From Flagellimonas sp. CMM7 (GTDB lineage: Bacteria; Bacteroidota; Bacteroidia; Flavobacteriales; Flavobacteriaceae): a stretch of DNA of 64,000 bases. Below, piece after piece: positions 54,725 through 63,256 of the stretch. Made by a program: the position numbers and the translations under genes. The stretch spans positions 3,989,501 to 4,053,500 of the forward strand of contig NZ_CP090003.1 of NCBI RefSeq assembly GCF_021390195.1, given 5' to 3'. Position 1 is the first letter of the stretch; each line of letters opens with the position of its first letter. The notes below the pieces were generated by a model. It searched no databases, was not told the DNA's origin, and saw nothing but the letters and a program-made list of their open reading frames with translations.

Positions 54725-54770
54725 AAAAACATGAGTAAGTGGTTGATATTCAATTTAGAAAAATAAGGAA

Positions 54771-55934
54771 TTAATTCAACTCTGTAAATACCTCGGTCAA
54801 CAATTCCTCAACCAGTTCAAACCTAAGAAGCGGTCCATTTTCTGATCTACTTTGATTATTGAGCATTGCTATACTTACACTGCTGGTAGGTTCATAAAGC
54901 ATATAGGAACCATACCCTCTCATTCCCCCTGTATGTCCCCATGTTTCCCTTCCAGCTAGATTGATTCGTCTAACACCAAGGCCGTAACCATCAAAGATTG
55001 GTGTTCCGGTATCAATAAAAAGAAAGTCCAACATTTTGTTTTTAGATGTTTCTGTCAAAGCATTTCCTTCATATAGGAGGTAAGCCCACATGGAAAGATC
55101 TGCTGATGTTGTAAAAACATTGGCAGCAGTAAAAAACACACTATGATAAGCATCTTTAAAATCTGCGGAAATATCTTCTATTTGACCGTTACCATCACTA
55201 TCTCTCCAAGGATTGGCCACAGGTCCGACAACATTCTCATCTGTCCCAAAATAGGTGTTCGCAAGCCCTAAAGGACCCCAGAACCTGGTTCGCATTGTTT
55301 CACCAACTGTTTGTCCAGATACGGCTTTAATAATGAGGCCCAAAATTAGATAGTTTGAATTTGAATATTCATAACGCTCTCCAGCATTAAATATAGGTTC
55401 CCCAACATAGGCGATCAACTCTTCAGATGGTATCGCTGTATCTAAATCACTTTCCACCCTTGTCCATATATCTGGATGCTGAAAATACCCTTTTAGACCA
55501 GTCAGGTGATTAAGAAGCTGAAAGATTGTAATGTTATCATCAATATTTTCAGATTCCAAGGTTAACCAATCCCCAATAGTATCATCTAAACTTAGCAGTG
55601 CTTCTTCTTCTAGTTTTAAAATGGTGGCCGCAACAACGGTTTTTGTAATACTGGCAATACCAAATTTCATGTTAGAAGTGACCATTCCCGTTTCGCTCGA
55701 AAACCCACCAACCAAACTCCATTGTTCTTGTCCGTTTACTCTAATAGAGACTGATACACCTTTAAGACCATCGGAAACTTTGGCGTCTATTATTGCTTGC
55801 AACCTTTCCTCTATGCTAAGTTCTGCCTGTTCTTCCCCACTCTCATTGTTTTCTTCGGAAGAATTGTCACTTGAACTGCATGACAAAAAGAAAAATACAA
55901 GTAAAAAAAGAGAAATATGATTGAAATTTTTCAT
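54771..55934 (-). CDS. Serine hydrolase lipoprotein, class C beta-lactamase family
   Basis: 387 aa. Lipobox FFFLSC followed by SSSDNSSEEN. SxxK motif SITK (GIASITKTVVAATIL), YxN motif YSN (YEYSNSNYLILG), and the KTG equivalent HTG (TWGHTGGMRGYG). Beta-lactamase-related esterase or peptidase, anchored at the envelope. Divergent from the GntR regulator at 56018, which may control it. Confidence 0.88.
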   Translation of the reverse strand: MKNFNHISLFLLVFFFLSCSSSDNSSEENNESGEEQAELSIEERLQAIIDAKVSDGLKGVSVSIRVNGQEQWSLVGGFSSETGMVTSNMKFGIASITKTVVAATILKLEEEALLSLDDTIGDWLTLESENIDDNITIFQLLNHLTGLKGYFQHPDIWTRVESDLDTAIPSEELIAYVGEPIFNAGERYEYSNSNYLILGLIIKAVSGQTVGETMRTRFWGPLGLANTYFGTDENVVGPVANPWRDSDGNGQIEDISADFKDAYHSVFFTAANVFTTSADLSMWAYLLYEGNALTETSKNKMLDFLFIDTGTPIFDGYGLGVRRINLAGRETWGHTGGMRGYGSYMLYEPTSSVSIAMLNNQSRSENGPLLRFELVEELLTEVFTELN

Positions 55935-56017
55935 GCCTAAAGGATAAGATTGATGGGTTAAAATACTAATTTTTAGCTACTATCACCTTAAATCGTATAC
56001 GATTTGTATATTCACGT

Positions 56018-56662
56018 ATGTATCAGAAGCAAATTCTACGAAATACCGTTAAGACCCATTTATTAGATCAAATACAAAAAGGGGAATTAAAAGTGGGTAA
56101 AACCATTAATCTAGCTGCACTTTCTAGAAAGATTGGAGTAAGCGTAACGCCTATTCGTGAGGCTCTAAGCCAATTAGAGCAAGCTAGAATAATTAAAGCT
56201 GTCCCTAATAGAGGGTTTGTAGTATCATTGCTTACCAAAAAAGAAGCTAAAAACCTTTATGAAACCATTGCCCAACTGGAAGTAATGGCCCTGGAGAACT
56301 CAATTTTTTCTGAAGAAGATGTTCAATCATTACGATTGCAGCAATTGAAGTTACAGCAGTCTCATACGTTTATGACCAGATTAAAAGTAAGGTTTCAATT
56401 TCATCACCTTTTGGTTCATAAATGTACCAATACCGTTCTTTTACAGATTTTAGATGATCTTAAAGCTAGACTTCTCTTTTATGAACAAGGTTTTGGTCAG
56501 AACGCCTCTTTTTATGAAAATGTAGACAACCAGAACGAAGCAATTGTAAGGGCAATTGAAGAAGATAACCTTCCAACTGCCGCGTTAATACTTAAAATGA
56601 ACTGGATGGTTGTTATGGAGTATATTGAAAGACAAATGAGCACCTACAAAATGACCAACTAA
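56018..56662 (+). CDS. GntR-family regulator (FadR/FCD subgroup)
   Basis: 214 aa. Winged helix in the first ~70 residues (NLAALSRKIGVSVTPIREAL; KAVPNRGFVVSLL), then an FCD-type helical ligand domain (HHLLVHKC; YENVDNQNEAIVRAIEEDN). Represses or activates genes in response to a small acid. Divergently transcribed from the serine hydrolase gene (83 bp apart), a common self-contained arrangement. Confidence 0.9.
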   Translation: MYQKQILRNTVKTHLLDQIQKGELKVGKTINLAALSRKIGVSVTPIREALSQLEQARIIKAVPNRGFVVSLLTKKEAKNLYETIAQLEVMALENSIFSEEDVQSLRLQQLKLQQSHTFMTRLKVRFQFHHLLVHKCTNTVLLQILDDLKARLLFYEQGFGQNASFYENVDNQNEAIVRAIEEDNLPTAALILKMNWMVVMEYIERQMSTYKMTN

Positions 56663-56704
56663 ACTCAAAATAAAGGAGTAAGAATTCCGTTAGTTATCTA
56701 TAAA

Positions 56705-56845
56705 ATGCTCCCAATGCAGTTTTTAAACAAAGAAATTGAAGTTTTAGTAAGACGAAAGAAATCTAAATCGTTGATTAAAAAACAGATTTCGTGCGGAATC
56801 TTTCAAGAGTATGACTCTCAAAGCGAGGATTCAGAAAAAGAATGA
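56705..56845 (+). CDS. Possible 46-aa small protein
   Basis: ATG frame of MLPMQFLNKEIEVLVRRKKS and a Ser/Glu-rich end, too short for standard calling. Basic middle. It lies between GntR and AraC genes. No relative known; coding status uncertain. Confidence 0.35.
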   Translation: MLPMQFLNKEIEVLVRRKKSKSLIKKQISCGIFQEYDSQSEDSEKE

Positions 56846-56895
56846 CTTTTATCCTTTATTAGCATTGTTTACTTTTGAGTAAACCCTATTAACCA

Positions 56896-57996
56896 TTGAA
56901 CCAAGCTTATCCTGACTTAATTTATAATGGAGTGATGCTATGCATCAATATCCAATTGCTTCTCATTTCGCTATTTTATTTTTATAAGAGGCAATTGAGG
57001 CTTGTTATCCTGGGAACACTCTGTTTTTTTGTAGGAGCTATTTTTATCAACAATCTTTATTGGAACATAGTCAAGGAAAGTTTCTTTCTAAGTTTACTCT
57101 TGGGTGCAGGTAAAAACCTTTTTTTTGGGCCCCTCATTTACCTTTATGTTTCTACTACCCAAGTACCAAAAAACAAATTAAAGAAGCATATTCTAGCGCA
57201 TTTGACTTTTCCTTTTCTAGCTCACTTGGTCTATTTGACCATTAAATTTGGATACAGCACTTTTTATGCCGCGAACTATTATTGGGTAGTCATTTCTCTT
57301 GGGTATGTTTTATTTGCAATATCACTGTTTTACCTTGTTTTAGGGATTGTCGGTTTTAAAAGGAACACGGTAAAACCCTTATCTCCAAAGGTTAAGAGAA
57401 GGTATGGGTATTTTATGTATGTTCTGTTAAGCTATTATTGTGCTATCAATTTATATAACATCTTGCCATACATAACAAATTCGCCATTCTTTGCAGCAAA
57501 CTTTTTGACGTTAAACAGGTATGTTTTTATGCCTATAGGTTTGCTGATCAATACTTATTTGCTGTTATTTTCAATTACGGAATTTTTCAAATTCAAGTCT
57601 TTCTTTGTGACAAGTGGGCTATATCAAAAAACGGATATTGACCCTGCCGGAATGAATGAACTAGCCATTAAGTTAAAAGAGAATTTAATTGAGGGAAAAT
57701 TGTATACTGACCCCAACTTGACCATCTCTGATCTTGCCAATGAATTGCAAGTTGATAAAGCAAGATTGAGACATTACTTTAAAGAACAAGAAACCAGTTT
57801 TAGAAAGTATCTAAACTCTGTTAGAGTTTCTGAGTTTAAAATACTCTTGTTGAATAAAGAATTTCATAATTACAACCTTACAGGGCTATCCACCATGGTT
57901 GGGTTTCAGTCAGAAGCTACTTTCTTTAGGGTTTTTAAAGAGATGGAAGGAGTTACCCCAAGTGAATTTCAGCAAAAGAATAGTATAGACTTATAA
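56896..57996 (+). CDS. AraC-family regulator with N-terminal membrane domain
   Basis: 366 aa from TTG 56896 (ATG at 56935 also possible). Six to seven membrane helices in the first ~235 residues, then a C-terminal AraC HTH (LTISDLANELQVDKARLRHY; TGLSTMVGFQSEATFFRVFK; GVTPSEFQ). A membrane-tethered regulator of the type common in Bacteroidota. Convergent with the lipoprotein gene downstream (6-bp overlap). Confidence 0.88.
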   Translation: MNQAYPDLIYNGVMLCINIQLLLISLFYFYKRQLRLVILGTLCFFVGAIFINNLYWNIVKESFFLSLLLGAGKNLFFGPLIYLYVSTTQVPKNKLKKHILAHLTFPFLAHLVYLTIKFGYSTFYAANYYWVVISLGYVLFAISLFYLVLGIVGFKRNTVKPLSPKVKRRYGYFMYVLLSYYCAINLYNILPYITNSPFFAANFLTLNRYVFMPIGLLINTYLLLFSITEFFKFKSFFVTSGLYQKTDIDPAGMNELAIKLKENLIEGKLYTDPNLTISDLANELQVDKARLRHYFKEQETSFRKYLNSVRVSEFKILLLNKEFHNYNLTGLSTMVGFQSEATFFRVFKEMEGVTPSEFQQKNSIDL

Positions 57997-58503
57997 TTCA
58001 CTAATTTTTGTAAGTGTAAATACGGCGGGGGTGTTTGAAACATTGCAATCATCAACATTCATTTGGGCTACAATCCTATTGGCATTTCCACTTGTATCTA
58101 AAGTACCCGAGCCTGTATATGTGCCTGTACAGGGATTTTCTGGAACAATATTAAAATTTACCTGTATTACAAAATTGGTTATGGACATAGTTTCGGGGTT
58201 GTAATCAAAATTGAACGTGCCATCTTGCGGATTGCTACTACAGCAAGGCGTAAAGCCATTGGTTTCAAAAAAATCTCCTGCAAATTTGTTTGTAGAGGCC
58301 ATATTTACTATCAGTGACATTGGTACTGTTATGTCGTCTCCGTTGATAGTAAGCGCAATAGAACCTGTATATAATCCCTCAACAGTGTTGGCGGTAGTTT
58401 CATTATCATCATCACCTCCATCATCACTGCTAGAACATGAAATTAATAAGAATATAAAGGTTATTAAAGTGAATGTATTTTTTAAAAGATTTGAATTAGC
58501 CAT
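57991..58503 (-). CDS. Lipoprotein of unknown function
   Basis: 170 aa from the ATG at 58503 (a further ATG at 58530 adds nine residues before the signal). Lipobox FLLISC and a tether SSSDDGGDDDNE of the surface-export type. The body is a beta sandwich with two Cys pairs (TPCCSSNPQDG; ENPCTGTYTGSG). Ends 6 bp into the convergent AraC gene. Confidence 0.75.
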   Translation of the reverse strand: MANSNLLKNTFTLITFIFLLISCSSSDDGGDDDNETTANTVEGLYTGSIALTINGDDITVPMSLIVNMASTNKFAGDFFETNGFTPCCSSNPQDGTFNFDYNPETMSITNFVIQVNFNIVPENPCTGTYTGSGTLDTSGNANRIVAQMNVDDCNVSNTPAVFTLTKISEL

Positions 58504-58580
58504 TGATGTTTTTTTATCAATGTTATGCATTAAAGAGATTCTACTTTACAAAAAGTACTATCAAAACGTTTTATTGATAC

Positions 58581-59660
58581 TTATTTGAACAATGAGGCAT
58601 CTAGCCCTGGAATTAAATTCATGGCATTTTTGTAGTACACCTTTTCAAGGACTTCATTTGGCAAATCTAACCCGTACATAGCCCAAAAAGCATGATACTT
58701 TTTGTAGTACGGAAAATATTCATCTGCTGTTTCCAAAACTCTAAAGTACATTGGGAACTCATTGGGTTTCCAACTGTCCTTCCCAAATAAGATTCTATCT
58801 TGATATTTAATGAAGAATTGCTTTGCTCTTCTGGGTTGTCGTCCCAATTCGGCAATGATAGCACCAATACCTACAGACATATTTGGCATTTCATCCATTA
58901 ACTCCCCTAACCTATCCAAATTATTGGCATACCATCCCATGTGCGCATTTATGAATTTGGTTTTAGGGTGTTTTTTAAACATTCGATGTTGTTCATCAAT
59001 AATTTGCTGCCATGGCGCAGGATTTGTAGCAGATCGCTTTCTTCTTGGTCTTGTCTTTAGTTCTAACCACCTTTCATTATGCCTATCCATAGGGTCCCAG
59101 AATGATTTTGGGTCTGCAGCATGTATTAATACCGGAATTCCCAGTTCTCCGCATTTTTCCCATACAGGATCTAACCTTGGGTCGTCTATGGCTATTCTAT
59201 TACCGTTAGTATCCTTATTTCGTAATCCTAAACTCTTATAAACCTTTAACCCTTTGGCACCACTTTTCACATCCAATTCCAATTGTGCTGCGGCTTGCTC
59301 TCCCCAATTTGAATTCCCAACCCCATTAAAATCAACATTGGCAAAAACCACAAACCGATTGGGATAATTTTCATTGACATTTTTGAGCATTGCTCGAAGT
59401 CCTTCTCCAGAGCCTCCACTTAGATTCACCATGACCCCCATGTTCATTTTATCCATATCGTTAATCAAACTAGATAAATCTTGGGTCGCCATTCCAAATT
59501 GATGGCTGTGAACATCTATAAATGTAAACTTAGCTTTGTTTACAGGGTTTTCAGGAACTACAAGGGTCGATTTTGGGTTGTATTCCTCAAAACCCATATC
59601 TTGAGCATATGAAAAGAAAAAGCACAATAAAGTGGTTAAAGTAATAATAGAGGTTCTCAT
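58581..59660 (-). CDS. Secreted amidohydrolase (amidohydrolase_2 family)
   Basis: 359 aa with signal peptide (TLLCFFFSYAQ). TIM-barrel metal site: FIDVHSHQFG (HxH), PVLIHAADP, FINAHMGW, and a terminal Asp in LFGKDSW. It would hydrolyse or decarboxylate an unknown substrate outside the cytoplasm. Its start is 2 bp from the MocA-like gene, so it is the last gene of the molybdenum operon, though no link to the cofactor is known. Confidence 0.85.
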   Translation of the reverse strand: MRTSIITLTTLLCFFFSYAQDMGFEEYNPKSTLVVPENPVNKAKFTFIDVHSHQFGMATQDLSSLINDMDKMNMGVMVNLSGGSGEGLRAMLKNVNENYPNRFVVFANVDFNGVGNSNWGEQAAAQLELDVKSGAKGLKVYKSLGLRNKDTNGNRIAIDDPRLDPVWEKCGELGIPVLIHAADPKSFWDPMDRHNERWLELKTRPRRKRSATNPAPWQQIIDEQHRMFKKHPKTKFINAHMGWYANNLDRLGELMDEMPNMSVGIGAIIAELGRQPRRAKQFFIKYQDRILFGKDSWKPNEFPMYFRVLETADEYFPYYKKYHAFWAMYGLDLPNEVLEKVYYKNAMNLIPGLDASLFK

Positions 59661-59662
59661 AT

Positions 59663-60262
59663 TTAAGTGTTCATTTTATCAATTAGTTGAGTATAATTTT
59701 TTGGAGTGTCAATATCTAATTCTTTTCCCTTCGGAAATACTTGTTTAAGATGTGCCCGATATTTTTGAATGATATGTCTTGCGCCATAATCTTCATTCAG
59801 ATCCATTAGCTCTGGGACAATGGATTGATGAAAAATTGCAGGAACCCCTAGTCTATTGCCATATGAAGTGGCTACGATTTTAAAAATACCTTTCTTAAAT
59901 TCTTCTTTTAACTCATTTAAATAGGTCTTGTCAATCAATGGCTGATCGGCAAGCATGATCAAGATTCCTTTCGGATCTTCCGCTTGTTTCAAAATACCTT
60001 CAATACCTATGGAAATTGAACTCCCCATACCCGATTGCCAATTTGGATTATAAACGGTTTCCGCATCTAAGGATATAGCTTTTTCTATCTCCTCCTTGTT
60101 TGCACCCAAAACCACAAATATGGAATCAGTTACCTGTTTTGCAGTATCTATTGCATTTTCTAAAAGTGTACGAGTTCCCCATGGTAGTAGTTGCTTGACC
60201 CTATTCCCCATTCGTGCGGATGCTCCTGCGGCCAATATTAGAATTGAAATCCCTTCTGACAT
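59663..60262 (-). CDS. Molybdenum cofactor cytidylyltransferase-like (MocA/NTP transferase)
   Basis: 199 aa. NTP-transferase start ILILAAGASARMGNRVKQLL with the GxxxRMGxxKQ pattern, then VVLGANKEEIEKAI and the metal-binding IMLADQPLIDKTYL. MocA transfers CMP (or GMP for MobA) to molybdopterin, giving the dinucleotide form used by xanthine-dehydrogenase-type enzymes; the pairing with XdhC favours the CMP form. Three bases after the XdhC gene. Confidence 0.85.
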   Translation of the reverse strand: MSEGISILILAAGASARMGNRVKQLLPWGTRTLLENAIDTAKQVTDSIFVVLGANKEEIEKAISLDAETVYNPNWQSGMGSSISIGIEGILKQAEDPKGILIMLADQPLIDKTYLNELKEEFKKGIFKIVATSYGNRLGVPAIFHQSIVPELMDLNEDYGARHIIQKYRAHLKQVFPKGKELDIDTPKNYTQLIDKMNT

Positions 60263-60265
60263 TAC

Positions 60266-61276
60266 CTATGCATGAATTTTTCCGGTCTTATCTTTTAAAA
60301 GGGATGGCTCTTTTTTATTGATAACAGCTAAAATCTCGGACATTACGGAAATGGCAATTTCCTGTGGTGTTTCTGCGCCAATGTCAATTCCTGCTGGCCC
60401 GTGGATTTGTTCTAGATATCCCTCAGAAATATCAGGACATCTTTCCAATAAATCATTAAAGAGTTTTTCACGCCTTCGTGATGGTCCTAAGAGCCCGATA
60501 TAGGCCCCTTTTTCCTCCTTAAGTGCTATTAAGAACTGTAAATCTTTCACAAAACTGTGTGTCATAATAACTACTGCAGTCTGTTCATCCATTTTTAATT
60601 GGAAGGTTTCAGCTTCTGCGTTCAGGAGTTTTTTTATTCCTGGAAAGTCTTTTTCGGTCTTTTCTTCATTTGGAGTTGCCACAATAGTGACTTCCCAGCC
60701 CGTTAAAGCGGCGTATGTACATAATTGAACAGCATCATGTTCAGCACCAATAATTACTAATTGGAAACACGGATACATTTTTTGTTTAAAACTTAAAAGT
60801 CCGCCTGCTAAGTTTTCTATTGTCGGGTTTACAAAAAATGAAGCATTATCAAAATTAAAAACGGTATGATACCCTGCATTTTCACTATGTTCTTTATTGT
60901 AAAATGAGTTTATAAAAAATGGCTTTCTTTTATTGATTGTGTCCCAAAATTGGGCTATGAAGATTTCGTTTGGTTTAAAGACTTCTAGAAGAATATAAAG
61001 AACCCCTTCGCATCCTAAGCGATATCTACCATCGTACACCATTACTTTTGACACTTTATTTGAGAAAACTGATTGTGCCTGTCTCAAGACTTCTTTCTCA
61101 ACACATCCACCGCTAACAGCACCAACCATGTCCCCATTCTCAAAAATTAACATGCGAACACCAGGCCTGCGATAAGATGATCCATCCAAAGCAACAACGG
61201 TGGCCAACACTGCTACGTCACCCAATTGCCGTCTCTTTTCGTATTGTTGAATTATAGTCTTTAACTCATGTGTCAT
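60266..61276 (-). CDS. XdhC/CoxI-family maturation factor
   Basis: 336 aa. N-terminal XdhC_CoxI domain (VATVVALDGSSYRRPGVRML; VGAVSGGCVEKEVL with the conserved Cys; YRLGCEGVLYILLE) and C-terminal Rossmann domain (LVIIGAEHDAVQL; AVVIMTHSFVKDLQFLIAL; YIGLLGPSRRREKL). It binds molybdenum cofactor and passes it, sulfurated, to the target enzyme. No xanthine/aldehyde dehydrogenase gene is visible here, so it should lie upstream beyond the window or elsewhere. Confidence 0.9.
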   Translation of the reverse strand: MTHELKTIIQQYEKRRQLGDVAVLATVVALDGSSYRRPGVRMLIFENGDMVGAVSGGCVEKEVLRQAQSVFSNKVSKVMVYDGRYRLGCEGVLYILLEVFKPNEIFIAQFWDTINKRKPFFINSFYNKEHSENAGYHTVFNFDNASFFVNPTIENLAGGLLSFKQKMYPCFQLVIIGAEHDAVQLCTYAALTGWEVTIVATPNEEKTEKDFPGIKKLLNAEAETFQLKMDEQTAVVIMTHSFVKDLQFLIALKEEKGAYIGLLGPSRRREKLFNDLLERCPDISEGYLEQIHGPAGIDIGAETPQEIAISVMSEILAVINKKEPSLLKDKTGKIHA

Positions 61277-61277
61277 G

Positions 61278-62477
61278 CTATACTTTTTCTCTTGTGGGTA
61301 TAAACGAAACTAAATTTTTGCCTTCATCTAAAACTTCTTTTGGGCCTAGCCGAATAAAACCATCCACTTTAGAAAGACCTATGAGGTCACCTGAACCTGT
61401 AGTGGTTACTATTTTTGCAAATAGTTCACCATTATGAATACTGATTGTAACCCCAACAAAAAGAGTTAAATCTGTTTTGTTGTGGATTGACTCATTTAAA
61501 AATACAGTAAATTCTGGTGTAGCTACTCCCAAAGTTTTGTTAAGCCAAGGTTTAAAATAAACATGGTAATTGACAAAGGTGGACACTGGATTGCCTGGAA
61601 ATGAAAATACGGTAGTGTTCTTTGACTTCAGTTTTCCAAACCAAAATGGCTTTCCCGGGCGTTGCAAAACTTTATGGAATATTTTTTCCACTCCCAAAGC
61701 ATCAAAGGTTTCTGGTAAAAAATCAAATTTGCCTTTGGAGACGCCACCACTTAAAAGTAGAACGTCATAATCTGTCACTAGAACTTCCAACGTCTCTTTT
61801 AAAGCATCAGGTTCATCAACCAGATGATAGAGGTCTGCAGAAATATTTTCTTTTGCCAGCAATCCCTTCAAGGTAAATGAGTTTGATTTTCTAATTTGAT
61901 ATGGAAGTGGTTTCTCATCTACTTCCACCAATTCGTTACCAGTAGCTATAACTGCAATTTTTGGTGACTTTTTAACCAAAACTTCAGATTTTCCAACAGA
62001 TGCTAAAACACCTATTTCTGCAGCTGTTATTTGAACACCCGGTTTAAGCAGTTCTTTGCTCTTAACAATATCACTCCCTGTGTAATGAATATTTTGACCT
62101 TTTATGACTGGTTTAAGCAATGAAAAAGCTCCATTATCCAAGGAGATATGCTCATACATGACGACAGTATCTGCATTTTCAGGAACCATGGCACCGGTCA
62201 TTACCTCTATACATTCCGCATTGTCCTGCAGAACTTGTTGTGGACTCCCTGCTTGCGCAATTCCTGAAACTTTAAAGGTTTGATTTGGGGATAAAATTCC
62301 ATCAGAATTAATGGCAATTCCATCCTTGGTAGCTCTATCAAATGGAGGGAAATCTCTATCCGCAATAATGGTTTCAGCAAGAATCCTATTGTTAGATTGT
62401 ATAAGGTCAACACGTTCGTCCCCATAATCTTGGGCATTGTCCAGAACCTTTTGTAACGCAGTTTTAAAAGAAATCAT
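61278..62477 (-). CDS. moeA: Molybdopterin molybdenumtransferase MoeA
   Basis: 399 aa, normal MoeA length. N-terminal signature RDFPPFDRATKDGIAI (usual ATMDGYA), GAMVPENADTVVMYEHI, central VLASVGKSEVLV, GGVSKGKFDFLPE and FSFPGNPVSTFVNY. It inserts molybdate into adenylated molybdopterin. Starts 4 bp inside the permease gene's end and is followed by XdhC after 1 bp: a tight operon. Confidence 0.93.
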   Translation of the reverse strand: MISFKTALQKVLDNAQDYGDERVDLIQSNNRILAETIIADRDFPPFDRATKDGIAINSDGILSPNQTFKVSGIAQAGSPQQVLQDNAECIEVMTGAMVPENADTVVMYEHISLDNGAFSLLKPVIKGQNIHYTGSDIVKSKELLKPGVQITAAEIGVLASVGKSEVLVKKSPKIAVIATGNELVEVDEKPLPYQIRKSNSFTLKGLLAKENISADLYHLVDEPDALKETLEVLVTDYDVLLLSGGVSKGKFDFLPETFDALGVEKIFHKVLQRPGKPFWFGKLKSKNTTVFSFPGNPVSTFVNYHVYFKPWLNKTLGVATPEFTVFLNESIHNKTDLTLFVGVTISIHNGELFAKIVTTTGSGDLIGLSKVDGFIRLGPKEVLDEGKNLVSFIPTREKV

Positions 62478-63256
62478 GAAAATAGAGTTAGTTCTAATCC
62501 GTTTTTTAATAATACACGTATCCCAACAAATAAAACTAGAAACGCCGTAAGCAATTTGATTCTATTTGATGATAGTTTCCCAATACTCATTCTAACACCT
62601 AATTGCCCCCCTAACAGCACAACAAATAACAATCCTACAATCTCAGGCCAAAATACTTCAAACGAGTTGCTTATAATCAATCCACCAATACCCGAAATAG
62701 AATTAACAAGGATAAAAAAACTTGCCAAAGCGGCTATAACAATGGGTTTGTCCCATTTCATATGGTTAAGTATAGGGGCCAAGAAAATGCCACCACCAAT
62801 ACCAACAAGACCAGATAGCAACCCAATACCTCCACCCAGTATGTAAGAAACATAATTTGGATATTTTTTGATGTTAGTCTTTGGTTTAAGTTTTAAGGTT
62901 TGATAGGTAAGTGCTATGGCTGAAATAATTAAGGAACTACCTAAAAGAATAAAAAACACATGTTCCTTTAACCGAAACGAAGCTCCAATAAATGCAAATG
63001 GAATACTAGTGACTATAAATGGAAGAAACTTTTTAACCTGTAAGTGTCCGCTTTTATAAAACAGAAGACAACTCCCTAAAACGACAGTTAGATTGCATAA
63101 AAGTGCTGTACTTCGTATGGCAAAGAAGCTGGTAAGTACCAATGTTAAAATGGCCAAATAGCTTGAACCACCTCCAAAACCAACAGCAGAGTATAATGTT
63201 GCTACAATGAAAAAGGAAAGAAGTAGTAAAATAAAATCGCCAGAGGCTAGGGACAT
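62474..63256 (-). CDS. TauE/SafE-type membrane permease
   Basis: 260 aa with about eight membrane helices, the TSUP family size. Motif GFGGGSSYLAIL near the start and the second repeat GLVGIGGGIFLAPIL show the internal duplication. Usually exports or imports sulfur-containing anions; in a molybdenum operon a sulfur or oxyanion role is plausible but unproven. Overlaps moeA by 4 bp and the MoeB gene by 10 bp. Confidence 0.85.
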   Translation of the reverse strand: MSLASGDFILLLLSFFIVATLYSAVGFGGGSSYLAILTLVLTSFFAIRSTALLCNLTVVLGSCLLFYKSGHLQVKKFLPFIVTSIPFAFIGASFRLKEHVFFILLGSSLIISAIALTYQTLKLKPKTNIKKYPNYVSYILGGGIGLLSGLVGIGGGIFLAPILNHMKWDKPIVIAALASFFILVNSISGIGGLIISNSFEVFWPEIVGLLFVVLLGGQLGVRMSIGKLSSNRIKLLTAFLVLFVGIRVLLKNGLELTLFS